Assembly: GCA_040386075.1 (NCBI GenBank)
Contig: JAZKGE010000004.1
Span: 5,054 to 69,053 of the forward strand
Direction of reading: 5' to 3'
DNA length: 64,000 bases
Source of the DNA: UBA4416 sp040386075
Lineage (GTDB): Bacteria > Bacteroidota > Bacteroidia > B-17B0 > Aurantibacillaceae
Part shown: positions 16,436-25,654 of the stretch, one piece after another
How the letters are laid out: the number at the start of each line of letters is the position of its first letter
How positions within the stretch are numbered: the first letter of the stretch is position 1
Program-made: the position numbers and the translations under genes
Notes under the pieces: model-generated
The model's database searches: none
What the model was told of the DNA's origin: nothing
Seen by the model: only the letters and a program-made list of their open reading frames with translations

Positions 16436-17770
16436 TTAAGCCTGTTGCATTGTCATTTGGTTACTATTACGACCTTTTATTCTTCCGTTCTTCATTAAAC
16501 CATCATAATGACGATTTAATAAATATGTTTCAATTTGCTGTAAAGTGTCTAAAACAACCCCTACAAGGATCAATAATGACGTTCCTCCGAAGAAATCAGC
16601 AAAAGCACTGTTAATTCCTAATTTGATAGCAATAGAAGGTAAAATAGCCACAAATGCTAAGAAAACAGATCCCGGTAAAGTAATACGAGACATTACCTGG
16701 TCAATGAAGTCAGCTGTGCTTTTTCCTGGTTTTACACCCGGTACAAATCCACCATTACGTTTCATATCATCAGCCAATTGATTTGGGTTGATCATGATAG
16801 CCGTATAGAAGTATGTAAAGGCAATAATTAACACTGCAAAGATGAAATTGTACCAAAATCCGTATCTGTCTGCAAAAACACCACCTGTTCCACCAGAGAA
16901 GCCAGAAACGGCTGCAGGAATGAACATGATAGCTTGTGCGAAGATAATTGGCATTACACCTGCTGCATTTACTTTTAAAGGTAAATATTGACGTACACCA
17001 CCAATTTGTTTATCTCCAACGATCTTTTTAGCGTATTGTACCGGAATTCTTCGGGTACCCTGAACCAATAAGATACAGCTAACAATGATGAATAATAAGA
17101 ATACGATCTCTAATAAGAACATGATCAAACCACCACCTGCACTTTGTAAACGTGAACCGAATTCGGAAAAAATTGCGAAGGGTAGGCGAGAGATGATCCC
17201 GATCATAATTAAGATGGAGATACCATTACCAATTCCTTTGTCTGTGATTCTTTCTCCTAACCACATAATGAACATGGTACCAGCGATAAGGATCAAAGTT
17301 GCCTGAATACCAAACCATGCGTGGTCGATAGCTACAACACCCGGTTTAGAATAAACCTGAGCAGCTAAATAACCCGGAGCCTGAACTGCAGTTACTGCAA
17401 CTGTTAAGAAACGTGTGTATTGATTGATCTTTTTACGTCCGCTTTCTCCTTCTTTCTGCATTTTTTGGAAATACGGCACTGCCATACCCAATAACTGGAT
17501 AATAATGGATGCTGTAATGTAAGGCATGATACCTAAACCAAAAATAGAAGCTCTGGAGAATGCACCACCTGCAAAAGCGTTGATTAACGCAATGATACCT
17601 CCATCGTCAGCATTGGCGTTAGCCGCTGTCAGTACTTCGGTATCAATACCAGGTAATACAACATAAGAACCTAAACGATAGATCAAGATAAGGCCAAGGG
17701 TTGTTAAAATCCTTTGCTTTAGCTCTTCTATCTTCCAAATGTTTTGGAAGGTCTCTATAAAACGTTTCAT
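16436..17770 (-). CDS. secY: Protein translocase subunit SecY
   Basis: SecY (444 residues) is the channel of the Sec translocon in the inner membrane, through which the secreted proteins in this window must pass before T9SS export. Ten hydrophobic helices can be followed. YRLGSYVVLPGID near the N-terminus, the plug-region GGAFSRASIFGLGIMPYITASI, and GIGNGISILI in the middle are typical. It follows rplO by 8 bp. Confidence 0.98.
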   Translation of the reverse strand: MKRFIETFQNIWKIEELKQRILTTLGLILIYRLGSYVVLPGIDTEVLTAANANADDGGIIALINAFAGGAFSRASIFGLGIMPYITASIIIQLLGMAVPYFQKMQKEGESGRKKINQYTRFLTVAVTAVQAPGYLAAQVYSKPGVVAIDHAWFGIQATLILIAGTMFIMWLGERITDKGIGNGISILIMIGIISRLPFAIFSEFGSRLQSAGGGLIMFLLEIVFLLFIIVSCILLVQGTRRIPVQYAKKIVGDKQIGGVRQYLPLKVNAAGVMPIIFAQAIMFIPAAVSGFSGGTGGVFADRYGFWYNFIFAVLIIAFTYFYTAIMINPNQLADDMKRNGGFVPGVKPGKSTADFIDQVMSRITLPGSVFLAFVAILPSIAIKLGINSAFADFFGGTSLLILVGVVLDTLQQIETYLLNRHYDGLMKNGRIKGRNSNQMTMQQA

Positions 17771-17778
17771 ATAGTATA

Positions 17779-18225
17779 TTAGATTTCTGTTGCTACTCCG
17801 CCTTTTGATTCAATAGCTGCTTTAGCTGTTGCAGTAAATGCGTGAACTGTAATATTTACTTTTGATTTTAATTCACCTCTACCCATAATTTTGATCAAAC
17901 TATTTTTAGAAGCTAACCCATTTTCTAATAACACATCACGTGTGATATCAGTAATATTTTTAGTGTCAACTAATTTTTGGATAGCATCTAAGTTTACACC
18001 TGTATGGTTGATACGGTTGATATTTTTGAAACCAAATTTAGGAACACGACGTTGTAAAGGCATTTGACCACCTTCAAAACCACGTTTCTTTTTGTTACCA
18101 GAACGGGATTGAGCACCTTTGTGTCCTTGTGTAGCTGTACCGCCACCACCAGAACCCTGGCCACGACCTCTTCTGAAGTTATTTTTTACTGAACCTTCTG
18201 CAGGTGTTAATGAATTTAATTTCAT
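17779..18225 (-). CDS. rplO: 50S ribosomal protein L15
   Basis: L15 (148 residues) is a late-assembling large-subunit protein. The N-terminal part is Gly-rich and extended (GRGQGSGGGGTATQGHKGAQ), as is usual, and the C-terminal globular part contains VNITVHAFTATAKAAIESKGG. It lies between rpmD and secY. Confidence 0.98.
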   Translation of the reverse strand: MKLNSLTPAEGSVKNNFRRGRGQGSGGGGTATQGHKGAQSRSGNKKKRGFEGGQMPLQRRVPKFGFKNINRINHTGVNLDAIQKLVDTKNITDITRDVLLENGLASKNSLIKIMGRGELKSKVNITVHAFTATAKAAIESKGGVATEI

Positions 18226-18243
18226 CTGAATTTCCTTTTATAA

Positions 18244-18423
18244 TTAAATTTTTTCTACTGTCAATAAGTGAGCTACTGCATCGATCATTCCCTGAACGGC
18301 CGGAGTTGCTTCTTTAATAATACTTTTGTTTAATTTTCTTAAACCTAAAGCCTGAACTGTTGCTTTTTGTCTAGCGTTCCTTTTTATAGGACTTTTAGTC
18401 AATGTTACCTTAACTTGTGCCAT
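18244..18423 (-). CDS. rpmD: 50S ribosomal protein L30 (59 residues)
   Basis: This short gene reads MAQVKVTLTKSPIKRNARQK and continues ATVQALGLRKLNKSI to ...HLLTVEKI. It matches L30 in length and sequence and lies in the usual place between rpsE and rplO. The ATG at 18423 and the TAA at 18244 leave normal spacing to both neighbours. Confidence 0.95.
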   Translation of the reverse strand: MAQVKVTLTKSPIKRNARQKATVQALGLRKLNKSIIKEATPAVQGMIDAVAHLLTVEKI

Positions 18424-18435
18424 ATCTTCTAATTA

Positions 18436-18954
18436 TTATCCGTTAAATACTTTGTCTAAATTAATTCCTCTTTGTCTTGAGATCGCTAAAGGGTCACGCA
18501 TTTTTGCTAAAGCATCGATAGTTGCTTTTACCACGTTGTGTGGGTTTGAAGAACCTTTTGATTTAGCTAGTACATCAGTAATACCAACGCTTTCTAAAAC
18601 TGCACGCATCGCACCACCGGCAATTACACCTGTACCGTGAGCAGCTGGTTTTAAGAATACTCTTGAACCACCAAATTTACCGTTTTCAGAGTGAGGAACT
18701 GTACCTTTCAATACAGAAACTTTCACTAAATTTTTCTTAGCATCATCAATACCTTTAGTGATAGCATCTGTAACTTCATTTGCTTTTCCTAAACCGTATC
18801 CTACAACACCTTTTTCATCACCAACAACAACGATAGCAGCGAAACTGAAGTGACGACCACCTTTTGTAACTTTGGTTACACGTTGTATCGCAACTAATTT
18901 ATCTTTTAGTTCGATGTCTGTTGACTTTACTTTTTTTACAACTTCTTTTGACAT
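18436..18954 (-). CDS. rpsE: 30S ribosomal protein S5
   Basis: S5 (172 residues) helps decoding accuracy and mRNA unwinding at the entry channel. The N-terminal double-stranded-RNA-binding fold contains VTKGGRHFSFAAIVVVGD and GVVGYGLGKANEV. The C-terminal part contains PAAHGTGVIAGGAMRAVLE and KSKGSSNPHNVVKA. It follows rplR by 25 bp. Confidence 0.98.
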   Translation of the reverse strand: MSKEVVKKVKSTDIELKDKLVAIQRVTKVTKGGRHFSFAAIVVVGDEKGVVGYGLGKANEVTDAITKGIDDAKKNLVKVSVLKGTVPHSENGKFGGSRVFLKPAAHGTGVIAGGAMRAVLESVGITDVLAKSKGSSNPHNVVKATIDALAKMRDPLAISRQRGINLDKVFNG

Positions 18955-18979
18955 GTTATGTATGTTCTTTTTATACTAA

Positions 18980-19336
18980 TTAAAATTTTAAACCTGCTTC
19001 ACGAGCTCCTTCAGCCAATGATTTGATACGACCGTGGTATAAGTAACCATTTCTGTCAAACACTACTGAGCTAATACCTGCAGTTGTTGCTTTTTCAGCG
19101 ATTAATTTACCTACTAATTTAGCCTGATCAACTTTGTTTGCTTTTGAACCTTTGATAGATTTATCATCAGAACCAGCTGCTAAAATTGTTTTACCTGCTA
19201 AATCATCCACTAATTGTGCGAATATGCCTGAGTTACTTCTGAATACACTTAATCTAGGTGTAGTTGCAGTCCCGTTTACAGTTTTACGGATCTTAAGTTT
19301 AATACGTTCTCTTCTTTGTTTTTTATTCAGTGCCAT
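18980..19336 (-). CDS. rplR: 50S ribosomal protein L18
   Basis: L18 (118 residues) binds 5S rRNA in the central protuberance. The basic start MALNKKQRRERIKLKIRK, the segment PRLSVFRSNSGIFAQLVDD and the C-terminal YHGRIKSLAEGAREAGLKF identify it. Confidence 0.98.
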   Translation of the reverse strand: MALNKKQRRERIKLKIRKTVNGTATTPRLSVFRSNSGIFAQLVDDLAGKTILAAGSDDKSIKGSKANKVDQAKLVGKLIAEKATTAGISSVVFDRNGYLYHGRIKSLAEGAREAGLKF

Positions 19337-19378
19337 CTTTCCAGTTTTTTGAAGATGATTAATACTAATTGAATTATG

Positions 19379-19933
19379 TTATTTTTTGCTTGCAGATTTA
19401 CCAGCTTTACGACGTAAAATTTCGCCGGCAAACTTGATACCTTTACCTTTGTACGGCTCAGGTTTACGTAAGCTACGTATTTTAGCTGCAACCATTCCTA
19501 TTAACTGCTTATCAGAGCTTTCCAAGATCACTTTTGGATTTTGTCCTTTTTCTGATGTAGTCGTTATTTTAATTTCAGTTGGTAATTCAAACACAACGTT
19601 ATGAGAATAACCTAAAGCTAATTCTAATAATTGTCCTTTGTTTGAAGCACGGTAACCCACACCAACTAACTCTTGTTCTGTTTTATATCCTTCAGAAACA
19701 CCTTTAACCATGTTAGCGATCAAAGAACGGTATAACCCGTGTAATGCTCTGTGGCGTTTTTGATCAGTAGGGCGGCTAACGTTAACTACACCGTTTTCTA
19801 CTGCTACAATAATATCTGCATCAATCGTTTCCGATAATGTTCCTAATTTACCTTTTACAGAAACTTCTGTTCCTTTTACGTTTACTTCAACGCCTGCAGG
19901 TAATGTGATTGGTAATTTTCCTATACGTGACAT
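19379..19933 (-). CDS. rplF: 50S ribosomal protein L6
   Basis: L6 (184 residues) sits near the factor-binding site of the large subunit. MSRIGKLPITLPAGVEV is the normal start. A longer in-frame reading to 19987 would run into the end of rpsH and is not needed. The chosen ATG is preceded at a suitable distance by GGGAGG, one of the few Shine-Dalgarno-like sites in this cluster. The C-terminal PEPYKGKGIKFAGEILRRKAGK is typical. Confidence 0.97.
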   Translation of the reverse strand: MSRIGKLPITLPAGVEVNVKGTEVSVKGKLGTLSETIDADIIVAVENGVVNVSRPTDQKRHRALHGLYRSLIANMVKGVSEGYKTEQELVGVGYRASNKGQLLELALGYSHNVVFELPTEIKITTTSEKGQNPKVILESSDKQLIGMVAAKIRSLRKPEPYKGKGIKFAGEILRRKAGKSASKK

Positions 19934-19952
19934 GTTTTTTCCTCCCTCTAAA

Positions 19953-20351
19953 TTATGAAATGTAACATAAAACTTCTCCACCAACATTAAGCTTTCTAGC
20001 TTCTTTATCAGTCATTACACCTTTAGATGTAGAGATAATAGCGATACCTAACCCGTTTAATACTTTTGGCATGTTATCCATACCGGCATACTTACGTAAA
20101 CCTGGTTTAGAAACTCTATCCAAAGTGCGGATCGCTGATAATTTGTTTGTTGAATTGTATTTCAAGGCTATTTTAATAGTTCCTTGTTTCTTCTCGTTCT
20201 CCTCAAACTTGTAGTTTAGGATATAACCTTTTTCGAAAAGGATCTTAGTGATTTCTTTTTTTAGGTTTGAAGCTGGAATCTCAACGATTCTGTGGTTTGC
20301 GCTAATGGCGTTTCTTACTCGCGTAAGGTAATCTGATACTGTATCTGTCAT
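19953..20351 (-). CDS. rpsH: 30S ribosomal protein S8
   Basis: S8 (132 residues) binds the central domain of 16S rRNA. TDTVSDYLTRVRNAI at the start and GLGIAIISTSKGVMTDKEAR and GGEVLCYIS at the end are diagnostic. In some bacteria S8 represses the spc operon; no site was identified here. Confidence 0.98.
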   Translation of the reverse strand: MTDTVSDYLTRVRNAISANHRIVEIPASNLKKEITKILFEKGYILNYKFEENEKKQGTIKIALKYNSTNKLSAIRTLDRVSKPGLRKYAGMDNMPKVLNGLGIAIISTSKGVMTDKEARKLNVGGEVLCYIS

Positions 20352-20410
20352 TTTATTTGTTTTTATATGTTATCCCGACCTCAGGATAATTATACATTAA
20401 TACTCTTATT

Positions 20411-20680
20411 TTAGAAGCTTGATTTGGTAACACCCGGGATCAAACCGAATAATACCATTTCACGAAACGTTACACGGCTGATACCGAAATCTCTCATGTA
20501 TCCACGTGGACGGCCTGTTAACTTGCAACGGTTACGCATTCTTACTTTACAAGAGTTTTTTGGTAACTTTTGTAAACCCATTGAATCACCTGCTTTTTTT
20601 AACTCTGCGCGCTTAGCAGCATACGTATCAACTAGTCTTTTTCTTTTAGCATCACGTGCTATCATGTTTGTTTTTGCCAT
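20411..20680 (-). CDS. rpsN: 30S ribosomal protein S14
   Basis: S14 (89 residues) is in the head of the small subunit. MAKTNMIARDAKRKRLV and the C-terminal RNRCKLTGRPRGYMRDFG fit. It lacks the CxxC pairs of the zinc-binding form, so it is the zinc-free type. It lies between rplE and rpsH. Confidence 0.97.
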   Translation of the reverse strand: MAKTNMIARDAKRKRLVDTYAAKRAELKKAGDSMGLQKLPKNSCKVRMRNRCKLTGRPRGYMRDFGISRVTFREMVLFGLIPGVTKSSF

Positions 20681-20709
20681 TTTATCTTTTTTTCAGGGCT
20701 GTAAATATA

Positions 20710-21267
20710 CTACTTTTTCTTGAAAGGAATACCAAATTCGGTTAATAAAGCGTGAGCTTCTTTATCTGTAGGTGCAGAAGTTACAAAAGTAATGTCCATA
20801 CCAGAGATTTTGCTTACTTTATCGATGTCGATTTCAGGGAAAATGATCTGCTCAGTGATACCTAATGTGTAGTTACCACGGCCATCAAATCCTTTATCGT
20901 TAACGCCTTTGAAATCACGGATACGAGGTAATGAAGACGCTACTAAACGGTCTAAGAACTCATACATTTTGTCGCCACGTAATGTTACACGAACACCAAT
21001 AGCCACACCTTTACGTAATTTAAAGTTCGAGATATCTTTAGTTGAATAAGTTGGAACTGCTTTTTGACCTGTAATTGTAGTCATTTCTTTTACGGCAGTT
21101 TCAATCATTTTCTTATCAGAAACAGCATCACCGATACCCTGGTTGATACAAATTTTTTCTAATTTAGGCACTTGCATTGCTGAAGTGTACTGAAATTGTT
21201 TTTTTAAATTATCTACAATCTCTGCTTTATATTTGTCCTTTAATCTAGGAGAATAAGTTGCTGCCAT
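20710..21267 (-). CDS. rplE: 50S ribosomal protein L5
   Basis: L5 (185 residues) binds 5S rRNA and contacts the P-site tRNA. VPKLEKICINQGIG, LRKGVAIGVRVTLRGDKMYEF and GNYTLGITEQIIFPEIDID are typical. Its ATG overlaps the rplX stop by one base (TAATG), suggesting translational coupling. Confidence 0.98.
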   Translation of the reverse strand: MAATYSPRLKDKYKAEIVDNLKKQFQYTSAMQVPKLEKICINQGIGDAVSDKKMIETAVKEMTTITGQKAVPTYSTKDISNFKLRKGVAIGVRVTLRGDKMYEFLDRLVASSLPRIRDFKGVNDKGFDGRGNYTLGITEQIIFPEIDIDKVSKISGMDITFVTSAPTDKEAHALLTEFGIPFKKK

Positions 21268-21584
21268 TATTTAATTACTGCTTTAGTTTTTTTAGAAATA
21301 CGCTCAATTTTGTTAGAAGTAGCATTTACAACGCGACCAACTCTAACAGTTTTTCCACCTTCAACTAACATTAAGTTAGAGATATGGATAGTACCTTCTT
21401 GTTTAACAATACCACCATTAGCGTTTTTTGCGCTAGGCTTTGTGTGTTTGCTGATCATATTCACCCCTTCAACTACTACACGTTCGTTTTTGGTGTTGAT
21501 CGTTACAATTTTACCTTCTTGGCCTCTGGATTCGCCAGATATTACTTTTACAGTATCGCCTTTTTTTAATTTTAATTTTGACAT
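21267..21584 (-). CDS. rplX: 50S ribosomal protein L24
   Basis: L24 (105 residues) starts assembly of the large subunit. The KOW motif KKGDTVKVISGESRGQEGKI lies at the N-terminus, and GVNMISKHTKPSAKN and the basic C-terminus complete the match. Confidence 0.98.
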   Translation of the reverse strand: MSKLKLKKGDTVKVISGESRGQEGKIVTINTKNERVVVEGVNMISKHTKPSAKNANGGIVKQEGTIHISNLMLVEGGKTVRVGRVVNATSNKIERISKKTKAVIK

Positions 21585-21603
21585 TTCTTTTCGCTATTAT
21601 TTA

Positions 21604-21972
21604 TTAAAGCACTTCTGGTGCTAATGAAATGATTTTCATGTAAGACTTATCACGTAATTCACGGGCAACTGGCCCAAAAATACGAGTTCCACGGATCTCA
21701 TCACCTTGATTCAATAACACGCAAGCGTTATCATCAAAACGGATATATGAACCATCTGCACGACGAATTTCTTTTTTAGTTCTCACTACCACAGCTTTGT
21801 GTACTGTTCCTTTTTTTACGTTACCTGAAGGTAAAGCATGTTTAATTGTAACTACAATTTTATCTCCTACAGATGCGTAGCGCTTTTTTGTACCGCCTAA
21901 CACACGGATAACAAGAACTTCTTTTGCTCCGCTGTTATCTGCTACTGCTAATCTTGACTCGTTTTGTACCAT
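21604..21972 (-). CDS. rplN: 50S ribosomal protein L14
   Basis: L14 (122 residues) is at the subunit interface. MVQNESRLAVADNSGAKEVL, KKGTVHKAVVVRTKKEIRR and FGPVARELRDKSYMKIISLA match the family along the whole length. Confidence 0.98.
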   Translation of the reverse strand: MVQNESRLAVADNSGAKEVLVIRVLGGTKKRYASVGDKIVVTIKHALPSGNVKKGTVHKAVVVRTKKEIRRADGSYIRFDDNACVLLNQGDEIRGTRIFGPVARELRDKSYMKIISLAPEVL

Positions 21973-21995
21973 TTCTTCTTAACTTTATATAAGTA

Positions 21996-22253
21996 TTATT
22001 TCACTTTCTCTAAAACTTCCACTAAACGCCAGTTCTTTGTTTTACTCAAAGGACGGGTTTCGCTGATTTTCACTGTATCTCCGATACTGCACTCGTTTTT
22101 TTCATCGTGTGCCACGAAAGTTGACGTTTTGTTAACGAATTTACCGTATTTTGGATGCTTTACTTTACGCATCACCGCTACAACGATAGATTTTTCCATC
22201 TTGTTGCTCTTTACGATACCAACTTTTTCTTTTCTTAAATTTCTTTCTTCCAT
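21996..22253 (-). CDS. rpsQ: 30S ribosomal protein S17
   Basis: S17 (85 residues) is an OB-fold 16S rRNA binder. RKEKVGIVKSNKMEKSIVVA, KHPKYGKFV and SIGDTVKISETRPLSKTK are diagnostic. It follows rpmC by 8 bp. Confidence 0.98.
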   Translation of the reverse strand: MEERNLRKEKVGIVKSNKMEKSIVVAVMRKVKHPKYGKFVNKTSTFVAHDEKNECSIGDTVKISETRPLSKTKNWRLVEVLEKVK

Positions 22254-22261
22254 TACTACTA

Positions 22262-22459
22262 TTATTTAGAAGTGTTGTTTCTTTTTGTTAATTCAGTGCT
22301 CAAACGAGCTACTGCTTTGCGGCTATCGCGGATCTTAATTGGGTTCTCTAAAGGAGAAATTGAATGGTTTAATTTCAATTTGGTTAAACCGTCTCTCTCT
22401 TCTTTTAATTTACCTTGCAATTCTGCTGTTGACAATGCAACTATATCTGTATTTTTCAT
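22262..22459 (-). CDS. rpmC: 50S ribosomal protein L29
   Basis: L29 (65 residues) is a helical hairpin beside the tunnel exit, where signal recognition particle and trigger factor dock. LSTAELQGKLKEERDGLTKL and NPIKIRDSRKAVARL fit. It lies between rplP and rpsQ. Confidence 0.97.
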   Translation of the reverse strand: MKNTDIVALSTAELQGKLKEERDGLTKLKLNHSISPLENPIKIRDSRKAVARLSTELTKRNNTSK

Positions 22460-22478
22460 TTTCTTACTTCTTATAATA

Positions 22479-22910
22479 TTAAGCAGTTACTTCTTCTACG
22501 AAATCTCTACGAACTACGAATTTGGTAACGATCGGTAATTTTTGTGCTGCTAAACGTAAAGCTTCTTTTGCAACCTCTAAAGGCACACCTTCTGCTTCAA
22601 ATAACATACGGCCTTTTTTTACCGGAGCAACCCAATATTCAGGAGCACCTTTACCTTTACCCATACGTACCTCTGCTGGTTTTTTAGTAATAGGTTTGTC
22701 AGGGAAAATACGGATCCACACCTGGCCTTCACGTTTCATAAAACGGGTAATGGCAATACGTGCTGCTTCGATCTGACGTGAAGTTATCCAACTTTCATCT
22801 AATGCTTTTATTCCAAATGAACCAAAGGCTAATTGATCACCACGTTTGGTGTTGCCTCTCATTTTCATTTTGTGCATTTTTCTATATTTCGTTCTTTTTG
22901 GCTGTATCAT
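22479..22910 (-). CDS. rplP: 50S ribosomal protein L16
   Basis: L16 (143 residues) is near the A-site tRNA and the peptidyl transferase centre. QPKRTKYRKMHKMKMRGNTK, GSFGIKALDESWITSRQIEA and RMGKGKGAPEYWVAPVKKGR are typical. Confidence 0.98.
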   Translation of the reverse strand: MIQPKRTKYRKMHKMKMRGNTKRGDQLAFGSFGIKALDESWITSRQIEAARIAITRFMKREGQVWIRIFPDKPITKKPAEVRMGKGKGAPEYWVAPVKKGRMLFEAEGVPLEVAKEALRLAAQKLPIVTKFVVRRDFVEEVTA

Positions 22911-22953
22911 GACTTAAAATTATCTTTAACTGAATCCGTAATTCTTTCTTTTA

Positions 22954-23703
22954 TTATTTATTATCTCTTCTTTTGTTATCGTCTCTTTTTGGACCACGAC
23001 CTGCAAATTTAGGAGCCGGTGTAGTGCTTGGACCTTTTTTCTCTTTGTCTAAACCAAAGTTAGGAGACAAATCACGTTTTCCATAGATCTCGCCTTTGCA
23101 AATCCAAACTTTTACACCAATACGGCCATAAGTTGTGTGAGCTTCGCCAACTGCATAATCAATATCAGCACGCAATGTTTGTAATGGAGTACGTCCTTCT
23201 TTGTATCCTTCAGAACGTGCCATCTCAGCACCACCTAAACGACCAGAAACTAATATTTTGATCCCTTCAGCACCCATACGCATAGTTGATGCGATAGACA
23301 TTTTTGCTGCTCTACGGAAAGAGATACGTCCTTCGATCTGACGAGCAATTGAATCAGCTACTAAACGAGCATCTAATTCAGGGCGTTTAATTTCAAATAT
23401 GTTGATTTGAATTTCTTTCTTAGTTACTTTTTTTAACTCTTCTTTTAATTTATCTACTTCTTTACCACCTTTTCCGATAATGATACCCGGACGAGCTGTA
23501 TTGATAGTAACAGTAATTAATTTTAATGTTCTTTCGATAACTATTTTAGAGATACTGCCTTTTGGTAAACGTACTTTTAAGTAGTTACGGATTTGAGTAT
23601 CTTCCACTAATTTGTCAGCGTAGTCTCTTCCACCATACCAGTTAGAATCCCAACCTTTAATAATACCTAAACGTAAACCTATTGGATTTGCTTTTTGTCC
23701 CAT
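22954..23703 (-). CDS. rpsC: 30S ribosomal protein S3
   Basis: S3 (249 residues) lines the mRNA entry channel. The KH domain has its GKGG loop at residues 77-80. The C-terminal domain contains MRMGAEGIKILVSGRLGGAE and AHTTYGRIGVKVWI. A charged tail of about 35 residues ends KRDDNKRRDNK. Confidence 0.98.
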   Translation of the reverse strand: MGQKANPIGLRLGIIKGWDSNWYGGRDYADKLVEDTQIRNYLKVRLPKGSISKIVIERTLKLITVTINTARPGIIIGKGGKEVDKLKEELKKVTKKEIQINIFEIKRPELDARLVADSIARQIEGRISFRRAAKMSIASTMRMGAEGIKILVSGRLGGAEMARSEGYKEGRTPLQTLRADIDYAVGEAHTTYGRIGVKVWICKGEIYGKRDLSPNFGLDKEKKGPSTTPAPKFAGRGPKRDDNKRRDNK

Positions 23704-23716
23704 TTCCTTATCTTAA

Positions 23717-24169
23717 TTATTTGTTATCTTCTGATTTAGTTATTGCAGCTGCTTTTCTTTCAGCTTTTTTAGTACTAACAACTGCAGTACCTACTTCTAA
23801 TGTTACGTGGTTAGAACGTTTTCTGATCCTGTATCCACGGCCCTGAGGCGCAGTACGTAAACGTTTTGCCATGATAGCACTATCCACCATTACCGAAGTA
23901 ACAAATAAGGTGTTTTCTTCCGGACGAGTTCCTGTTTTTGCTTCATAATTAGCAATAGCAGATTTTAATAATTTCTCTAAACGTCCTGATGCTTCACGTG
24001 TATTAAATTTTAATACATTTAATGCTTTATATGCTTCCATTCCTCTTACTAAATCCGCAACCTGGCGCATTTTACGAGGTGAAGTCGGGCGGCTGTTTAA
24101 TTTAGCAAAATAAGTACTCTTATTTGCTTCTTTGCGTGCCTCTGCTACTAATCTTTTTCTTTTACCCAT
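23717..24169 (-). CDS. rplV: 50S ribosomal protein L22
   Basis: L22 (150 residues) has a long beta-hairpin that lines the peptide tunnel. RPTSPRKMRQVADLVRGM and MAKRLRTAPQGRGYRIRKRS mark the family. A Lys/Ala-rich tail extends it beyond the usual 110 residues. Confidence 0.98.
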   Translation of the reverse strand: MGKRKRLVAEARKEANKSTYFAKLNSRPTSPRKMRQVADLVRGMEAYKALNVLKFNTREASGRLEKLLKSAIANYEAKTGTRPEENTLFVTSVMVDSAIMAKRLRTAPQGRGYRIRKRSNHVTLEVGTAVVSTKKAERKAAAITKSEDNK

Positions 24170-24192
24170 GACTAAATTTCTTTATCAACTTA

Positions 24193-24462
24193 TTATTTCT
24201 TGTTATTACCTGAATGACCTTTGAATTGACGTGTTGCCGAAAATTCACCTAGTTTGTGACCTACCATGTTTTCTGTACAGTAAACAGGGATAAATTTTTG
24301 CCCATTATGAACTGCAAACGTGTGTCCAACCATTTCAGGATAAATTACAGAACGACGAGCCCAAGTTTTTAGTACTGTCTTTTTGTTACTCTCATTCATT
24401 TGAGTAACTTTTTTTTCTAAGTTGTGGTCAATAAAAGGACCTTTTTTTAATGATCTTGCCAT
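24193..24462 (-). CDS. rpsS: 30S ribosomal protein S19
   Basis: S19 (89 residues) lies in the head of the small subunit. MARSLKKGPFIDHNLEKKV, TWARRSVIYPEMVGHTFAVH and HKLGEFSATRQFKGH are diagnostic. It lies between rplB and rplV. Confidence 0.98.
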   Translation of the reverse strand: MARSLKKGPFIDHNLEKKVTQMNESNKKTVLKTWARRSVIYPEMVGHTFAVHNGQKFIPVYCTENMVGHKLGEFSATRQFKGHSGNNKK

Positions 24463-24517
24463 TGTTTATTTTTTAGTTTTGAAACTCATCTCACGACGAG
24501 CCATTAAACATTAATTA

Positions 24518-25342
24518 TTATTTACTTCTTTTCTTAATGATATGTTGATTTGAAGACTTCGCTTTGTAACGAGTTTTGAATCCTTTAGCAGGAATACCGT
24601 TACGAGAACGAGGCTGTCCACCTGATGCACGTCCTTCACCTCCACCCATTGGATGATCAACAGGGTTCATTGCTACCGGACGAGTACGAGAACGACGACC
24701 TAACCAACGGGAACGACCTGCTTTACCAGAGATCTCTAAAGAGTGATCAGGGTTAGATGTTGCGCCGATAGTTGCTTTACAAGTAATTAAGATCATACGA
24801 ACTTCACTTGAAGGCATACGTAATACTGCATATTTACCATCACGCGCTGTTAACTGAGCGTAAGTTCCGGCGCTACGTGCCATTGCTCCACCTTGTCCAG
24901 GGCGTAATTCGATATTATGAATAACTGTTCCTAATGGAATATCTGATAAGAACATACAGTTGCCAACTTCAGGAGTTGCTGTTGCACCAGACATGATTTT
25001 TTTACCAACTTCTAATCCAGCCGGAGCTAAGATGTAACGTTTTTCTCCATCTTTGTAGTGGATTAAAGCGATACGGGAAGTACGGTTTGGATCATATTCG
25101 ATAGAAGCTACTGTCCCTTCGATACCATCTTTGTTACGTTTGAAATCAATGATACGGTATTGTTTTTTATGACCTCCTCCGATGTTACGGATTGTCATTT
25201 TACCTGTATTATCACGACCACCGCTGTTTTTAACCGAAGTTAATAAGCTTTTTTCAGGTGTGCTGGTTGTGATGTCTGAGTTATCAGTTGCTATTTTGAA
25301 ACGTTGACTTGGGGTCAACGGTCTGAATTTTTTTAATGCCAT
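24518..25342 (-). CDS. rplB: 50S ribosomal protein L2
   Basis: L2 (274 residues) is needed for subunit joining and peptidyl transferase activity. GGRDNTGKMTIRNIGGGHKK at the N-terminal side and the conserved VDHPMGGGEGRASGG segment near residue 225, with its key His, are present. The basic C-terminus ends IIKKRSK. Confidence 0.98.
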   Translation of the reverse strand: MALKKFRPLTPSQRFKIATDNSDITTSTPEKSLLTSVKNSGGRDNTGKMTIRNIGGGHKKQYRIIDFKRNKDGIEGTVASIEYDPNRTSRIALIHYKDGEKRYILAPAGLEVGKKIMSGATATPEVGNCMFLSDIPLGTVIHNIELRPGQGGAMARSAGTYAQLTARDGKYAVLRMPSSEVRMILITCKATIGATSNPDHSLEISGKAGRSRWLGRRSRTRPVAMNPVDHPMGGGEGRASGGQPRSRNGIPAKGFKTRYKAKSSNQHIIKKRSK

Positions 25343-25362
25343 TTCTTCTACTTTTTATCAGA

Positions 25363-25653
25363 TTAAATATTAGCGTAAAAATCAATTGCTTCGCCGTTCT
25401 TTAATGTGACAAAAGCTCTTTTTGAACGGTTTACGCGGCCTACTGCAATACCACGAGTGGTGTTACGAGTTTTAACTTTCCCTACATATTGTTGAGTGTT
25501 AACAGATTCCACTTTTACACCGTACATTTTTTCAACAGCTTGTCTAATTTGTACTTTGTTGGCGCTTCTATCAACCACAAAACCATAGCGATTCAACTTC
25601 TCTGCCAAAGAAGTCATCTTTTCGGTGATGATTGGTTTAATTAATATTTCCAT
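25363..25653 (-). CDS. rplW: 50S ribosomal protein L23
   Basis: L23 (96 residues) is at the tunnel exit and is the docking site for trigger factor and SRP. IIKPIITEKMTSLAEKLNRY and QIRQAVEKMYGVKVESVNT are typical. It starts 1 bp after the rplD stop. Confidence 0.98.
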   Translation of the reverse strand: MEILIKPIITEKMTSLAEKLNRYGFVVDRSANKVQIRQAVEKMYGVKVESVNTQQYVGKVKTRNTTRGIAVGRVNRSKRAFVTLKNGEAIDFYANI

Positions 25654-25654
25654 T

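Noticed and set aside
19934..19987. Longer start for rplF
   Set aside because: The extra 18 codons overlap the end of rpsH, and the normal L6 start with a GGGAGG site lies at 19933.
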